Positions 1 through 7,249 of a stretch of 64,000 bases of DNA are shown one piece after another (the first letter of the stretch is position 1; each line of letters opens with the position of its first letter). The notes under the pieces are model-generated. The model did not search any database. It was not told the DNA's origin and was given only the letters and a program-made list of their open reading frames with translations. A program made the position numbers and the translations under genes. Origin of the DNA: Treponema primitia ZAS-1 (GTDB lineage Bacteria; Spirochaetota; Spirochaetia; Treponematales; Breznakiellaceae); the NCBI RefSeq assembly GCF_000297095.1, contig NZ_AEEA01000181.1, positions 28,512 to 92,511 of the forward strand. The letters are read 5' to 3'.

Positions 1-850
1 TCTCGGCATCCCCAATCCGATCCTTAAGAACCAGAATTTCCGAAGACACCGGCGCCATCTCGCCTCCCCGGTGAAGTGTTTTTGCCGCCACCGCCGCTAA
101 AGCCCAGGGAGAATCATCAAATATAACCTTGATTTCCCGCGCAGTAACCCCAGGATCCACCCATGAAAAGATGATCATCGGAACAGACGGGCTATCCTCG
201 GGATAATTTTCCACAGCCCGGGCCATGATGATACAGGAAAGCTCCTTTGGAAGGGTATAATCCTCGCCTTTGTCCACAAATATGGGAGAATTATCGAAAC
301 CCTGATCCCGCAGTCCCTTTAAAAAGGCATCCTTATCGTTCCAATCAACCAATTCGCCGGTAAAAAAGAGGATGTTCCCGCCATTCGAGCGGGCAAAAAG
401 GGCTGCACAACGACCCGCCCGGTAAAGATCCCCTGTTTTATCAGTTTTAATGAAAACCAAGCCATCCTCTTCTGAGAACTGGGTCCGCGGATCACCTCCC
501 ACCACCCCCACGGGGATTCCCGGAGACTCTTCCGCATAACGCCGCGCTCCCTGCCGGTAAGCGAAGGGAAACAACGCCGCATAAGGTCTGGCCGCCGCTT
601 CCACCGCCGCAAAGGCCACCACGTCCGGAGAGGCTCCACCGGCTATCTGCACTACCTTAAGCCGACGGAACAATTTCAAGGAGATCTCGATCTGTTTTAC
701 CCAACTCCGGTGGAATCCGTAGAGCCCGGTAAATTCATCGTCTACCACCATTAATACCGGGGAACGAAGCGTATACAGGGCGGGTCCCAGTGCAAGGATC
801 CCAAGAATGATCAGGATGATGATTACTATACGCCGATGTTTAAGAGCCAT
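1..850 (-). CDS. Membrane-anchored protein of unknown function, 3' end outside window
   Basis: An open frame runs from an ATG at 850 to the left edge (283 codons) with no stop, so the C-terminus is missing. Residues 8-27 form one hydrophobic segment after a basic start (MALKHRR), which fits a signal anchor. The rest looks like a soluble, export-side alpha/beta domain, with phrases such as VVQIAGG, VGVVGGDP and NILFFTGE at regular strand-turn spacing, reminiscent of periplasmic-binding-protein folds. I do not recognise the family. It is transcribed away from the aldolase gene and separated from it by about 100 bp that must hold both promoters. The frame was translated by hand across the whole stretch and is uninterrupted, so the coding call is firm although the function is unknown. 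Confidence 0.75.
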   Translation of the reverse strand, partial: MALKHRRIVIIILIILGILALGPALYTLRSPVLMVVDDEFTGLYGFHRSWVKQIEISLKLFRRLKVVQIAGGASPDVVAFAAVEAAARPYAALFPFAYRQGARRYAEESPGIPVGVVGGDPRTQFSEEDGLVFIKTDKTGDLYRAGRCAALFARSNGGNILFFTGELVDWNDKDAFLKGLRDQGFDNSPIFVDKGEDYTLPKELSCIIMARAVENYPEDSPSVPMIIFSWVDPGVTAREIKVIFDDSPWALAAVAAKTLHRGGEMAPVSSEILVLKDRIGDAE

Positions 851-895
851 AGATGAACCATAGTCCGGCCGGGGCGTGAAATCAAGGGTGCTTCC

Positions 896-922
896 TTGAC
901 CAAGCCATTCTCTTACTATACC
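896..922 (+). promoter_or_regulatory. Possible sigma-70 promoter of the aldolase gene
   Basis: TTGACC (896-901) is followed after 15 bases by TATACC (917-922), in a very AT-rich stretch. A strong Shine-Dalgarno AAGGAG lies at 942-947, seven bases before the ATG at 954. The spacing is shorter than ideal, so the exact -10 is uncertain; other TATA-like hexamers lie at 924-935. Confidence 0.35.
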
Positions 923-953
923 ATATAGTATATAAATAACTAAGGAGTACTAT

Positions 954-1952
954 ATGACAAGTTACAAGGAACTAGGGCTGGTCAATACCGTGGATTTATT
1001 CAAGAAAGCGGTATCTGGTGGCTATGCACTTCCGGCATTTAATTTTAACAATATGGAACAGATGCAGGCCATCATTCAGGCATGTGTGGAGACCAAATCA
1101 CCGGTTATCCTCCAGGTTTCTTCCGGGGCACGGAAGTATGCCAACCAGAATCTTCTGCGGAACATGGCCAAGGGCGCCGTGGAATATGCCCACGAGTTGG
1201 GCTATGATATCCCCATTGTACTCCATTTAGACCACGGGGATAGCTTTGAGCTCTGTAAGGACTGTGTCGAAACCGGATTTTCCTCGGTAATGATCGACGG
1301 ATCCCATCTTCCTTACGATGAAAACGTAGCCTTGACCAAAAAAGTCTGCGAATTTGCCCATTCTCAGAAGGATTATGTGACCGTAGAGGGGGAACTGGGG
1401 GTTTTAGCAGGGGTTGAAGACGATGTTTCCTCGGAACACAGCAACTATACCCAGCCCGAGGAAGTGCAGGACTTTGTGGGAAAGACCAAGGTCGATTCCC
1501 TGGCGATTTCCATCGGTACCAGCCACGGCAGGACCAAGTTTAAACCTGAGCAGTGTACCAGAGGCCCCGGCGGCATCCTAATCCCCCCGCCCTTGCGCTT
1601 CGATATCCTGGCGGAAGTTGAAAAACGGCTGCCGGGCTTCCCCATTGTGCTCCACGGTTCCTCCTCGGTGCCCATTGAGTACGTGGAGATCATCGAAAAA
1701 TTCGGCGGCAAGCTTTCCAATTCCGTTGGTATCCCCGAGGAACAGCTGCGGAAGGCCGCCAAAAGCGCGGTCTGCAAGATCAATATCGATTCCGATGGCC
1801 GGCTGGCTATGACCGCCATGATCCGCAAGGTTTTCGCGGAAAAACCGGACGAATTCGATCCCCGGAAGTACCTGGGACCTGCCCGGGATGAATTGAAAAA
1901 ACTCTACGCCCATAAGACTGTCAGTGTCCTGGGTTCCGCAGGCCAAGCCTAA
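954..1952 (+). CDS. fba: Class II fructose-bisphosphate aldolase
   Basis: A 332-residue zinc-dependent aldolase that cleaves fructose 1,6-bisphosphate to glyceraldehyde 3-phosphate and dihydroxyacetone phosphate, a central step of cytoplasmic glycolysis. Class II hallmarks are all visible: HLDHGD at 91-96 with the metal and catalytic residues, VEGELG at 144-149, GTSHG at 188-192 (metal His), and LHGSSS at 233-238 (metal His). Length matches the longer class II forms. The start is set by an AAGGAG Shine-Dalgarno seven bases upstream. The gene appears monocistronic: a dyad terminator follows directly, and the next gene has its own promoter. No glycolytic neighbour is present. Confidence 0.95.
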   Translation: MTSYKELGLVNTVDLFKKAVSGGYALPAFNFNNMEQMQAIIQACVETKSPVILQVSSGARKYANQNLLRNMAKGAVEYAHELGYDIPIVLHLDHGDSFELCKDCVETGFSSVMIDGSHLPYDENVALTKKVCEFAHSQKDYVTVEGELGVLAGVEDDVSSEHSNYTQPEEVQDFVGKTKVDSLAISIGTSHGRTKFKPEQCTRGPGGILIPPPLRFDILAEVEKRLPGFPIVLHGSSSVPIEYVEIIEKFGGKLSNSVGIPEEQLRKAAKSAVCKINIDSDGRLAMTAMIRKVFAEKPDEFDPRKYLGPARDELKKLYAHKTVSVLGSAGQA

Positions 1953-1962
1953 GGAGCCGCCC

Positions 1963-1999
1963 TACCCTGGGACCGAATGTCCCAGGGTATCCGGGTTTT
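1963..1999 (+). terminator. Rho-independent terminator after the aldolase gene
   Basis: Perfect 11-bp stem TACCCTGGGAC / GTCCCAGGGTA (1963-1973 with 1979-1989) around a 5-base loop, ten bases after the aldolase stop. The T tract is short (TTTT at 1996-1999) and not directly adjacent, so termination may be imperfect. Confidence 0.7.
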
Positions 2000-2057
2000 G
2001 AAAATCTAAAAAAAATACCATAATACGGAGAAATCTCTAGCTAAAGCCCATATTTTT

Positions 2058-2066
2058 TGGTATAAT
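2058..2066 (+). promoter_or_regulatory. Extended -10 promoter before the lipoprotein gene
   Basis: TGGTATAAT is a perfect extended -10 element. It ends only four bases before the ATG at 2071, so a transcript from it would start at or after that codon. Either the message is leaderless or translation begins at the in-frame GTG at 2083, which would still leave a complete lipoprotein signal peptide. No Shine-Dalgarno precedes the ATG. Confidence 0.5.
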
Positions 2067-2070
2067 CAGT

Positions 2071-2760
2071 ATGGGTATATCTGTGCAAAAACTTCGGGCG
2101 TTATATAGTATCCTGGGCTTTACTCTTTTTCTCAGCAGCTGCAGTGATATGGATACCGTTTTTTCTTCCCCCTTTTCTTCCCAGGGAACGTACCGGGTAA
2201 ATGCCCTAGTAGACAGCGATTACACCCTGGATGAATACTCCGTTGTTAATCAAAACAGTAAAATACGTCCTTTTTTTGTGAATTCCGTGGTCAATGATCC
2301 GGATGTCCGGGGACTCACGGTTTTTGTGCAGGATCTTTCGGGAACCACGATCAGCAGGAAGGTTCGGTATGTACTTTCTACGGATACCCAGGAAACAAAG
2401 GAAGTTGAGGAAAAGGAACCCCAGGGTAGTTCCGGCGAAGTTCCCCGCAGTCCAACCCAGCCGTTAGAAGAAAGCAGCCCCGGAGAGTTTGCAAGCCGGC
2501 CCCTTGTCGAAAGCGACGCCGCGTTAGGGGTATCCCCCGAAAGCTTAGCCGGAAATACTGCGGGGGATAAATCTCCGTTGACCGGGAACCCTGCCAAAAA
2601 TTCTTCCGCTGAAGAGAAAACCGATGAGACAGTTCTTCCTGCGCAAGTTACGAAGAAGGGAGGAACGGATACAGTCATAGCCGCAGAGACCAACTCCAAG
2701 GCTGCGGAAAAAAGTAAAACAGCCGATGCTCCGGTAGAGCCGTCTTCGCGTCCACCGTAA
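2071..2760 (+). CDS. Spirochaete lipoprotein, N-terminal part (likely frameshifted)
   Basis: 229 residues. A lipoprotein signal peptide ends in a lipobox-like LSSC (Cys about residue 24), so the product should be lipid-anchored. Residues 40-110 form a compact strand-rich domain (YRVNALV, GLTVFVQDLSG, KVRYVLS). From about residue 112 to the end it is a Ser/Pro/Glu/Thr-rich low-complexity linker that stops abruptly at RPP. The frame beginning in the last 45 bases of this gene continues as the next gene, whose sequence reads as the natural C-terminal domain of the same protein and has no signal peptide of its own. I therefore suspect one lipoprotein of about 650 residues broken by a one-base deletion between 2718 and 2760. 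Function unknown. Confidence 0.65.
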   Translation: MGISVQKLRALYSILGFTLFLSSCSDMDTVFSSPFSSQGTYRVNALVDSDYTLDEYSVVNQNSKIRPFFVNSVVNDPDVRGLTVFVQDLSGTTISRKVRYVLSTDTQETKEVEEKEPQGSSGEVPRSPTQPLEESSPGEFASRPLVESDAALGVSPESLAGNTAGDKSPLTGNPAKNSSAEEKTDETVLPAQVTKKGGTDTVIAAETNSKAAEKSKTADAPVEPSSRPP

Positions 2761-2783
2761 AGACAGCGGCGGATCCCAAGGGG

Positions 2784-4043
2784 TTGGAGGATCAGGTGCT
2801 TTCGGTTAACCATCTGGATCAGTACCTTCCGGCCTTCCAGATCTTTGAGGATCTGGAGATAGGCCGGTATAATCTTATTTTCCAGGTTCTGGGAGAAAAG
2901 GAGATACTCTACAGGACTTCTAAATTGATTTACTTCCTTGGGGATGCGGATTTTACGCTAGGGGAGGTTCAAAGTTACCTGCCGGGAATATCCACGGGGG
3001 GGCGCCTTATTCCTCCGGGGATTAATGTGGTGTTGGAAACTGAGATTAGCGCCGATGACCGACTGGACCCCTATATAATTTGGTACAGTGGAAAAAAAAT
3101 CATTGCCCAGGGCCGAAGCTCCGATGGGGCAAACTATCTTTTGTGGAAAACGCCGGAACAAACCGGTTTCCATATTATCAAAGCGGAGGTATTCCCTCTG
3201 CTGCCGGAGGACACTGCGCCCAACAGTATGCTCGGAAAAGTTAAAGAACTATCCCTTGCAGTATCCGCAAAGACCGAGAGGATACGGTACTTTGACAGCT
3301 TCTCCAAAGACTTTATCAACTGGTACCAATTCTGGGGAAACCTGGATGACGCCAAATCCTCCGGTAATCCTGAAAGACAGCTAATCCCCCTGTTCTCCCA
3401 GAAGCCTCGTTGGATACCCTTTGCGGGTATGTATGGCCTTTTTATCGGCCCCGATGATTCTTATACCCTCCCCGGAAAGCCCTTTACCCTATCCGGGAAG
3501 GAACAGGGCAAGGGCCGAATTTTTTCCCATCTCGTCCTCCTTACTGAAGGAAGCGTTTTGAACATCCGCTTTAATTCAAAGAACGGTCTTCCCGATGCGG
3601 CGATTCTGGATTTGTCCTTTGCGCGGGAAACTTCGTTGCAAAATGCGGAGGGGAATATAACGCTCCGGCTTTTCCCCGCAGATAATTCCGAAAACGAACC
3701 CCAAGAGATCTCCCTTGCATTGAACCCGGGCGAACTAGACGCTTTTATTACCCTCGTTATTGATTTTGAAATTGCTCCGGATCATCTTAGCGCGTCACTG
3801 CACACGGAAAATCCGGCCCGGGAAACTGAATCTATCACCCTTGCCCTGGCTGAGCCGATAAACGGAGAGGGTACGATCCGGTTCGGCGGTACGGAACATT
3901 ACAAGTGGAACGGAAACCCCGGTAATGGAACACTCATACTCAACGAACTGGCCCTTAGCTATGCCCGTTTGCCCATTTTCAAGGATGAGGATGAGCCGGC
4001 GCCGGAAAACAACCCGGACCAAGAGCTAAAATCCGCCCAGTAA
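2784..4043 (+). CDS. C-terminal part of the same lipoprotein (unknown function)
   Basis: 419 residues from a TTG codon at 2784. The same frame is open back to 2718, giving a more natural lead-in (VKTAADPKGLEDQ). It lacks any signal peptide, yet its content (Ig-like strands such as EIGRYNLIFQVLG and LDPYIIWYSGKK, then a jelly-roll-like region around 230-390) suits an exported, surface-facing spirochaete protein. It carries one copy of the dispersed repeat at 3621-3644, read as ARETSLQN at about residues 280-287. The separate start is weak, and I favour a split gene over two independent genes. Alternatively, translation could be coupled to the upstream stop 23 bases away. Confidence 0.6.
   Translation: MEDQVLSVNHLDQYLPAFQIFEDLEIGRYNLIFQVLGEKEILYRTSKLIYFLGDADFTLGEVQSYLPGISTGGRLIPPGINVVLETEISADDRLDPYIIWYSGKKIIAQGRSSDGANYLLWKTPEQTGFHIIKAEVFPLLPEDTAPNSMLGKVKELSLAVSAKTERIRYFDSFSKDFINWYQFWGNLDDAKSSGNPERQLIPLFSQKPRWIPFAGMYGLFIGPDDSYTLPGKPFTLSGKEQGKGRIFSHLVLLTEGSVLNIRFNSKNGLPDAAILDLSFARETSLQNAEGNITLRLFPADNSENEPQEISLALNPGELDAFITLVIDFEIAPDHLSASLHTENPARETESITLALAEPINGEGTIRFGGTEHYKWNGNPGNGTLILNELALSYARLPIFKDEDEPAPENNPDQELKSAQ
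3621..3644 (+). repeat. Dispersed in-frame repeat, copy 1
   Basis: Matches the family consensus GCGCGGGAAACTTCGTTGCA followed by AAAT. It is read here as Ala-Arg-Glu-Thr-Ser-Leu-Gln-Asn inside the lipoprotein. A second near-identical copy lies 447 bases downstream at 4068, in the next gene. Confidence 0.8.
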
Positions 4044-4052
4044 AACTGATTT

Positions 4053-4748
4053 ATGAAAACTGTTCCTGCGCGGGAAACTTCGCTGCAAAATGTGCTTATC
4101 CTGATTGCCGGTATTTCCCTGTTTACAGGCTGTTTTTCCACTTCCTCCAAAGTTGTAATTCTTGGCCCTGTCCCGGAGTACCAGGAAAAAAACAGTATCA
4201 TTGAGGTGATAGATCATGAAAACCCGGATGAGAATATGCCCGAATGGGTGGTCCGTTATCTTAGTACGGGCGCCATCGGGATTGAGACCTTGCCAAAATA
4301 TGAAAATAGGTATGTTTTTATCGGAAAGCAAAGAGGAAACAACCTGGATTCCCTAAGCCTCTGGGCAACAAGCTTTTCGATTGACCGGGATTTTTCCCGG
4401 CTGGTCTCCGCACGGATCCAGGCCCGGTTTACCAGAATGGCCAGAGGAAATCCCGGGGAAGAATTCGGCCGTTATTTTGAAACGGTGATAAAAAATTCCT
4501 CCGATACTGCCTTTAGCGGGGCCAGTCAGGAGGACAGTTTCTGGATAAAAAAAAGAATCCTTGGGGATGACGTATTAAGCCCCATAGGGGAATCCTTTGA
4601 ATATTATGTTCTGATAAGCATTGAAAGGGAAAATTTGGAAAAACAGATCAACCTTCTTCTCACAACTGCCCGGCCGGATCTTCCCCCAACGAGGGAGCAA
4701 TCCACCGCCGCCATGCGGCTTAGGCTTATTTTTTATGAAGAATTCTGA
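4053..4748 (+). CDS. Lipoprotein of unknown function with repeat-derived N-terminus
   Basis: 231 residues. The lipobox LFTGC (Cys about residue 27) follows a hydrophobic core (VLILIAGISL). The positively charged n-region that should precede this core is formed partly by the dispersed repeat at 4068-4092, read as ARETSLQN at residues 6-13, so the signal peptide begins MKTVP then repeat then core. The mature part has no motif I recognise; it mixes strands and helices (WVVRYLSTGAIG, FARI-type stretches) with no further membrane segments. The gene begins 9 bases after the preceding stop and is probably co-transcribed with it. A short gap separates it from the PAP2 gene. Confidence 0.7.
   Translation: MKTVPARETSLQNVLILIAGISLFTGCFSTSSKVVILGPVPEYQEKNSIIEVIDHENPDENMPEWVVRYLSTGAIGIETLPKYENRYVFIGKQRGNNLDSLSLWATSFSIDRDFSRLVSARIQARFTRMARGNPGEEFGRYFETVIKNSSDTAFSGASQEDSFWIKKRILGDDVLSPIGESFEYYVLISIERENLEKQINLLLTTARPDLPPTREQSTAAMRLRLIFYEEF
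4068..4092 (+). repeat. Dispersed in-frame repeat, copy 2
   Basis: GCGCGGGAAACTTCGCTGCA followed by AAATG, one base different from copy 1 over the first 24. It sits between the start codon and the hydrophobic core of a lipoprotein signal peptide, a place where a charged insert of eight residues is tolerated. Confidence 0.8.
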
Positions 4749-4785
4749 GCTTGACCACAATGGCCCGGCCCATTAGTCTAAATCC

Positions 4786-5787
4786 ATGACCGAGGCCATT
4801 ACTATCAGCAATGCAGAGGTATTACCACCCCTCTTTGCCATATACCGCTGGGGTATAGATCTTATTCAGTATATTCAGGGCATTCAAAGTCCCGGACTCA
4901 CGGCGTTTATCAGATTTGTAACAGCCCTGGGAACGGAATATTTTTATATTCCCGTGGTTCTCCTTATTTTTTGGTGCATAAACGAAAAAAAAGGAGCCCG
5001 GTTGGGTTTTCTCATCATATTTTCCACCCTTATAAACGGGTTTTTCAAGGAACTATTGAAACAACCCCGGCCTTTTACCCTGGAACCTTCGGTAGGACTG
5101 GCCTTTGAACCAAGTTACGGCATCCCTTCGGGGCATGCCCAACTGTCCCTCTGTTTCTGGCTGACCCTGTCCCTATGGATCAGCGGTTCACGGCTTGTAA
5201 AATCCCCCCGGCAGGCTGCGGCTATCCGCCTTGGAGCGGTTCTCTTCATCCTGCTCATCGCCTTTACCCGGCTCTACCTGGGAGTCCATTTCCCCACGGA
5301 TATTCTGGCGGGCTGGCTCCTGGGGGGTCTTACCCTGGGGCTTTGGTTTGCACTCGAACCCCGGGTTACGGCGCTTCTGGATACGGGCGGCCTACGGGCA
5401 AGGATGATTGCCGTCGCGATCATCGCCCTGGGAATGATAAGCCTCTACCCATCAGATCGCAGCCTGGGCGGCCTGTTCCTCGGGTTCGGCGCCGGTTACG
5501 CCCTGATGCTTCAGCATTTTCCCTTTAGCGCCCGGCCCGGTATTTCCCCTGTTGCCCGGTGTCTCCGCTATGTCCTGGGCCTTGCCGGGGGCGCCCTGAT
5601 CTACCGGGGTTTCAAGGTCCTTTTCCCCGGCGAGGATTCGATATTTTCAGCCCTGCCATACTGGGGAGCGGCGTCCCCCTTTTACGAGCTGGGCCGCTTT
5701 GTGCGTTACGGTTTGCTGGGCCTCTGGGCATCCGCAGGAGCGCCCCGGCTCTTCCTGCGGTTCCACTTGGCGGAGCCGCGGCAATAG
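4786..5787 (+). CDS. PAP2-family membrane phosphatase
   Basis: 333 residues, about eight membrane segments. The three phosphatase motifs are present: KELLKQPRPF near residues 87-96 (KX6RP type), GIPSGHAQ near 111-118 (PSGH with the catalytic His), and TRLYLGVHFPTD near 158-169 (SRX5HX3D type with the second His). The family removes phosphate from lipid phosphates or undecaprenyl pyrophosphate at the membrane face. The C-terminal third carries extra hydrophobic segments not found in minimal PAP2 proteins. The stop at 5787 is only two bases from the mnmE start, so the two genes are very likely co-transcribed and translationally coupled. The substrate cannot be told from sequence. Confidence 0.85.
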   Translation: MTEAITISNAEVLPPLFAIYRWGIDLIQYIQGIQSPGLTAFIRFVTALGTEYFYIPVVLLIFWCINEKKGARLGFLIIFSTLINGFFKELLKQPRPFTLEPSVGLAFEPSYGIPSGHAQLSLCFWLTLSLWISGSRLVKSPRQAAAIRLGAVLFILLIAFTRLYLGVHFPTDILAGWLLGGLTLGLWFALEPRVTALLDTGGLRARMIAVAIIALGMISLYPSDRSLGGLFLGFGAGYALMLQHFPFSARPGISPVARCLRYVLGLAGGALIYRGFKVLFPGEDSIFSALPYWGAASPFYELGRFVRYGLLGLWASAGAPRLFLRFHLAEPRQ

Positions 5788-5789
5788 TC

Positions 5790-7247
5790 ATGAACACCCC
5801 TTCCTACGGCGATACGGTCCCTATCGCCGCCATCGCCACCACCCTTGGGGAAAGCGCCCTGACCCTCATCCGCAGCTCGGGTGAACATTGCCTGGAAATC
5901 CTTGCTGCTGTTTTTTCCCGGCCGGAAAAACTGCTTGGCGCGGCGGGTAATACCATCGTCCACGGCTGGCTCATCGGGCCGGCGGGTGAAAAAATTGATG
6001 ACGTTCTGGTATCGGTTTACCGCAGTCCCCGCAGCTACACCGGCGAGGACGGGGCGGATATTTCCTGCCACGGGGGCATCGCCGCAGCAAAGGCGGTGAT
6101 GGCGGCCCTCCACAAAGCGGGGTTCCGGGACAGCCTTCCGGGGGAGTTCAGCTTCCGGGCATTCATGAACGGCAAACTTGACCTGACCCGCGCAGAATCG
6201 GTGATGGAGATAGTATCCGCCAAAACCGACCGGGCCCGGGAACATGCGGTACACCGGCTTTCCGGCGCTCTGGAAAAAGAAATCCGGGATATCAACACAA
6301 TCATTGTGCAAGCCCTGGGGGCATCGGAAATTTTTCTGGACTATTCCGAAGACGATGGGATTGGCGCTGAAGCCGGGGGCTTGCTCCCGGACCGGCCGCT
6401 GGTGGAGGAGGCCCTGGCCCGGCTCAAAACGCTGGCCGCCTCCTACCGCCGGGAGCGGCTCTTTGCCGAGGGCGCCCTGGCGGTAATTGCCGGACGGCCC
6501 AATGCAGGAAAGTCCAGTCTCTTCAACCTGCTTTTAAAGGAAGACCGTTCCATCGTCACCGATATCCCCGGTACTACCCGGGACTGGATAGAAGCCTGGG
6601 TTTCCATCGAAGGCATCCCGGTCCGGCTTGCGGATACGGCGGGACTCCACCAATCGGAGGACCCGGTAGAAAAACTCGGCATGGAACGGAGCCGGGAACT
6701 TCTGGGGGCGGCGGATATCATCCTCTATGTGTTAGACGGCGCCGAAGGCATCACCCCTGAGGACCAGGACTTTCTACAGAACCACTGCGCGGGGAACTTC
6801 GTTGCAAATTGCACAGCCGCCCCAAGCGGAGTTATCCCGCCGGTAATATTGCTCTGGAACAAAGCTGACATAACCGCTCCGCCCCTAAGTAATCAGCCCG
6901 CAGTAATGCTGTCCGAAACAATTCCGCTCCCCCGTCCCGTCAGCGCCAAGACCGGCAGTGGTATTGCGGAGCTGACCCGGGAGATCGCCGGGGTTTTGGA
7001 GAAAAAAACCGGCGGCGGTGAAGGAAAGGCGGGGGCAGGGATCGGGACAGCGCGGCAGAAGGAGCTTATCGATAGGGCAGCCGCAGCGCTGGAGGAAGCG
7101 CTCGCCCTTGCGGACAAACCGGAACCCCTGGACCTCATCGCACCATTACTGCGGGAGGGAGTGAACGCCCTGGGGGAAATTACCGGGGAAGTTTCCACCG
7201 CAGAAATACTTGACGCCATGTTCAGCAGATTTTGTGTGGGGAAATAG
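5790..7247 (+). CDS. mnmE: tRNA modification GTPase MnmE
   Basis: 485 residues from ATG 5790. With MnmG it installs the carboxymethylaminomethyl or aminomethyl group on wobble U34 of tRNAs. Visible: an N-terminal folate-binding domain (1-120), a helical domain, and a G domain with Walker A GRPNAGKSS (235-243), DIPGTTRD (258-265), DTAGL (282-286) and NKAD (357-360), ending in the conserved FCVGK with its functional Cys. An in-frame longer opening upstream overlaps the PAP2 gene and is not homologous to MnmE, so the ATG at 5790 is preferred. A dispersed repeat is inserted at about residues 332-341 (CAGNFVANC), between the G3 and G4 motifs. It is followed immediately by mnmG, the classic pairing. 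Confidence 0.95.
   Translation: MNTPSYGDTVPIAAIATTLGESALTLIRSSGEHCLEILAAVFSRPEKLLGAAGNTIVHGWLIGPAGEKIDDVLVSVYRSPRSYTGEDGADISCHGGIAAAKAVMAALHKAGFRDSLPGEFSFRAFMNGKLDLTRAESVMEIVSAKTDRAREHAVHRLSGALEKEIRDINTIIVQALGASEIFLDYSEDDGIGAEAGGLLPDRPLVEEALARLKTLAASYRRERLFAEGALAVIAGRPNAGKSSLFNLLLKEDRSIVTDIPGTTRDWIEAWVSIEGIPVRLADTAGLHQSEDPVEKLGMERSRELLGAADIILYVLDGAEGITPEDQDFLQNHCAGNFVANCTAAPSGVIPPVILLWNKADITAPPLSNQPAVMLSETIPLPRPVSAKTGSGIAELTREIAGVLEKKTGGGEGKAGAGIGTARQKELIDRAAAALEEALALADKPEPLDLIAPLLREGVNALGEITGEVSTAEILDAMFSRFCVGK
6787..6812 (+). repeat. Dispersed in-frame repeat, copy 3, inside mnmE
   Basis: GCGCGGGGAACTTCGTTGCA then AATTGC; one base differs from the consensus core. It is read in another frame than copies 1 and 2, giving Cys-Ala-Gly-Asn-Phe-Val-Ala-Asn in a surface stretch of the GTPase domain. 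Confidence 0.75.
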
Positions 7248-7249
7248 CA

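Noticed and set aside
2708..2714. A AAA AAG slippery heptamer as a programmed -1 frameshift joining the two lipoprotein frames
   Set aside because: Its phase is wrong for the upstream frame, and the target frame meets TAA at 2715 immediately afterwards.
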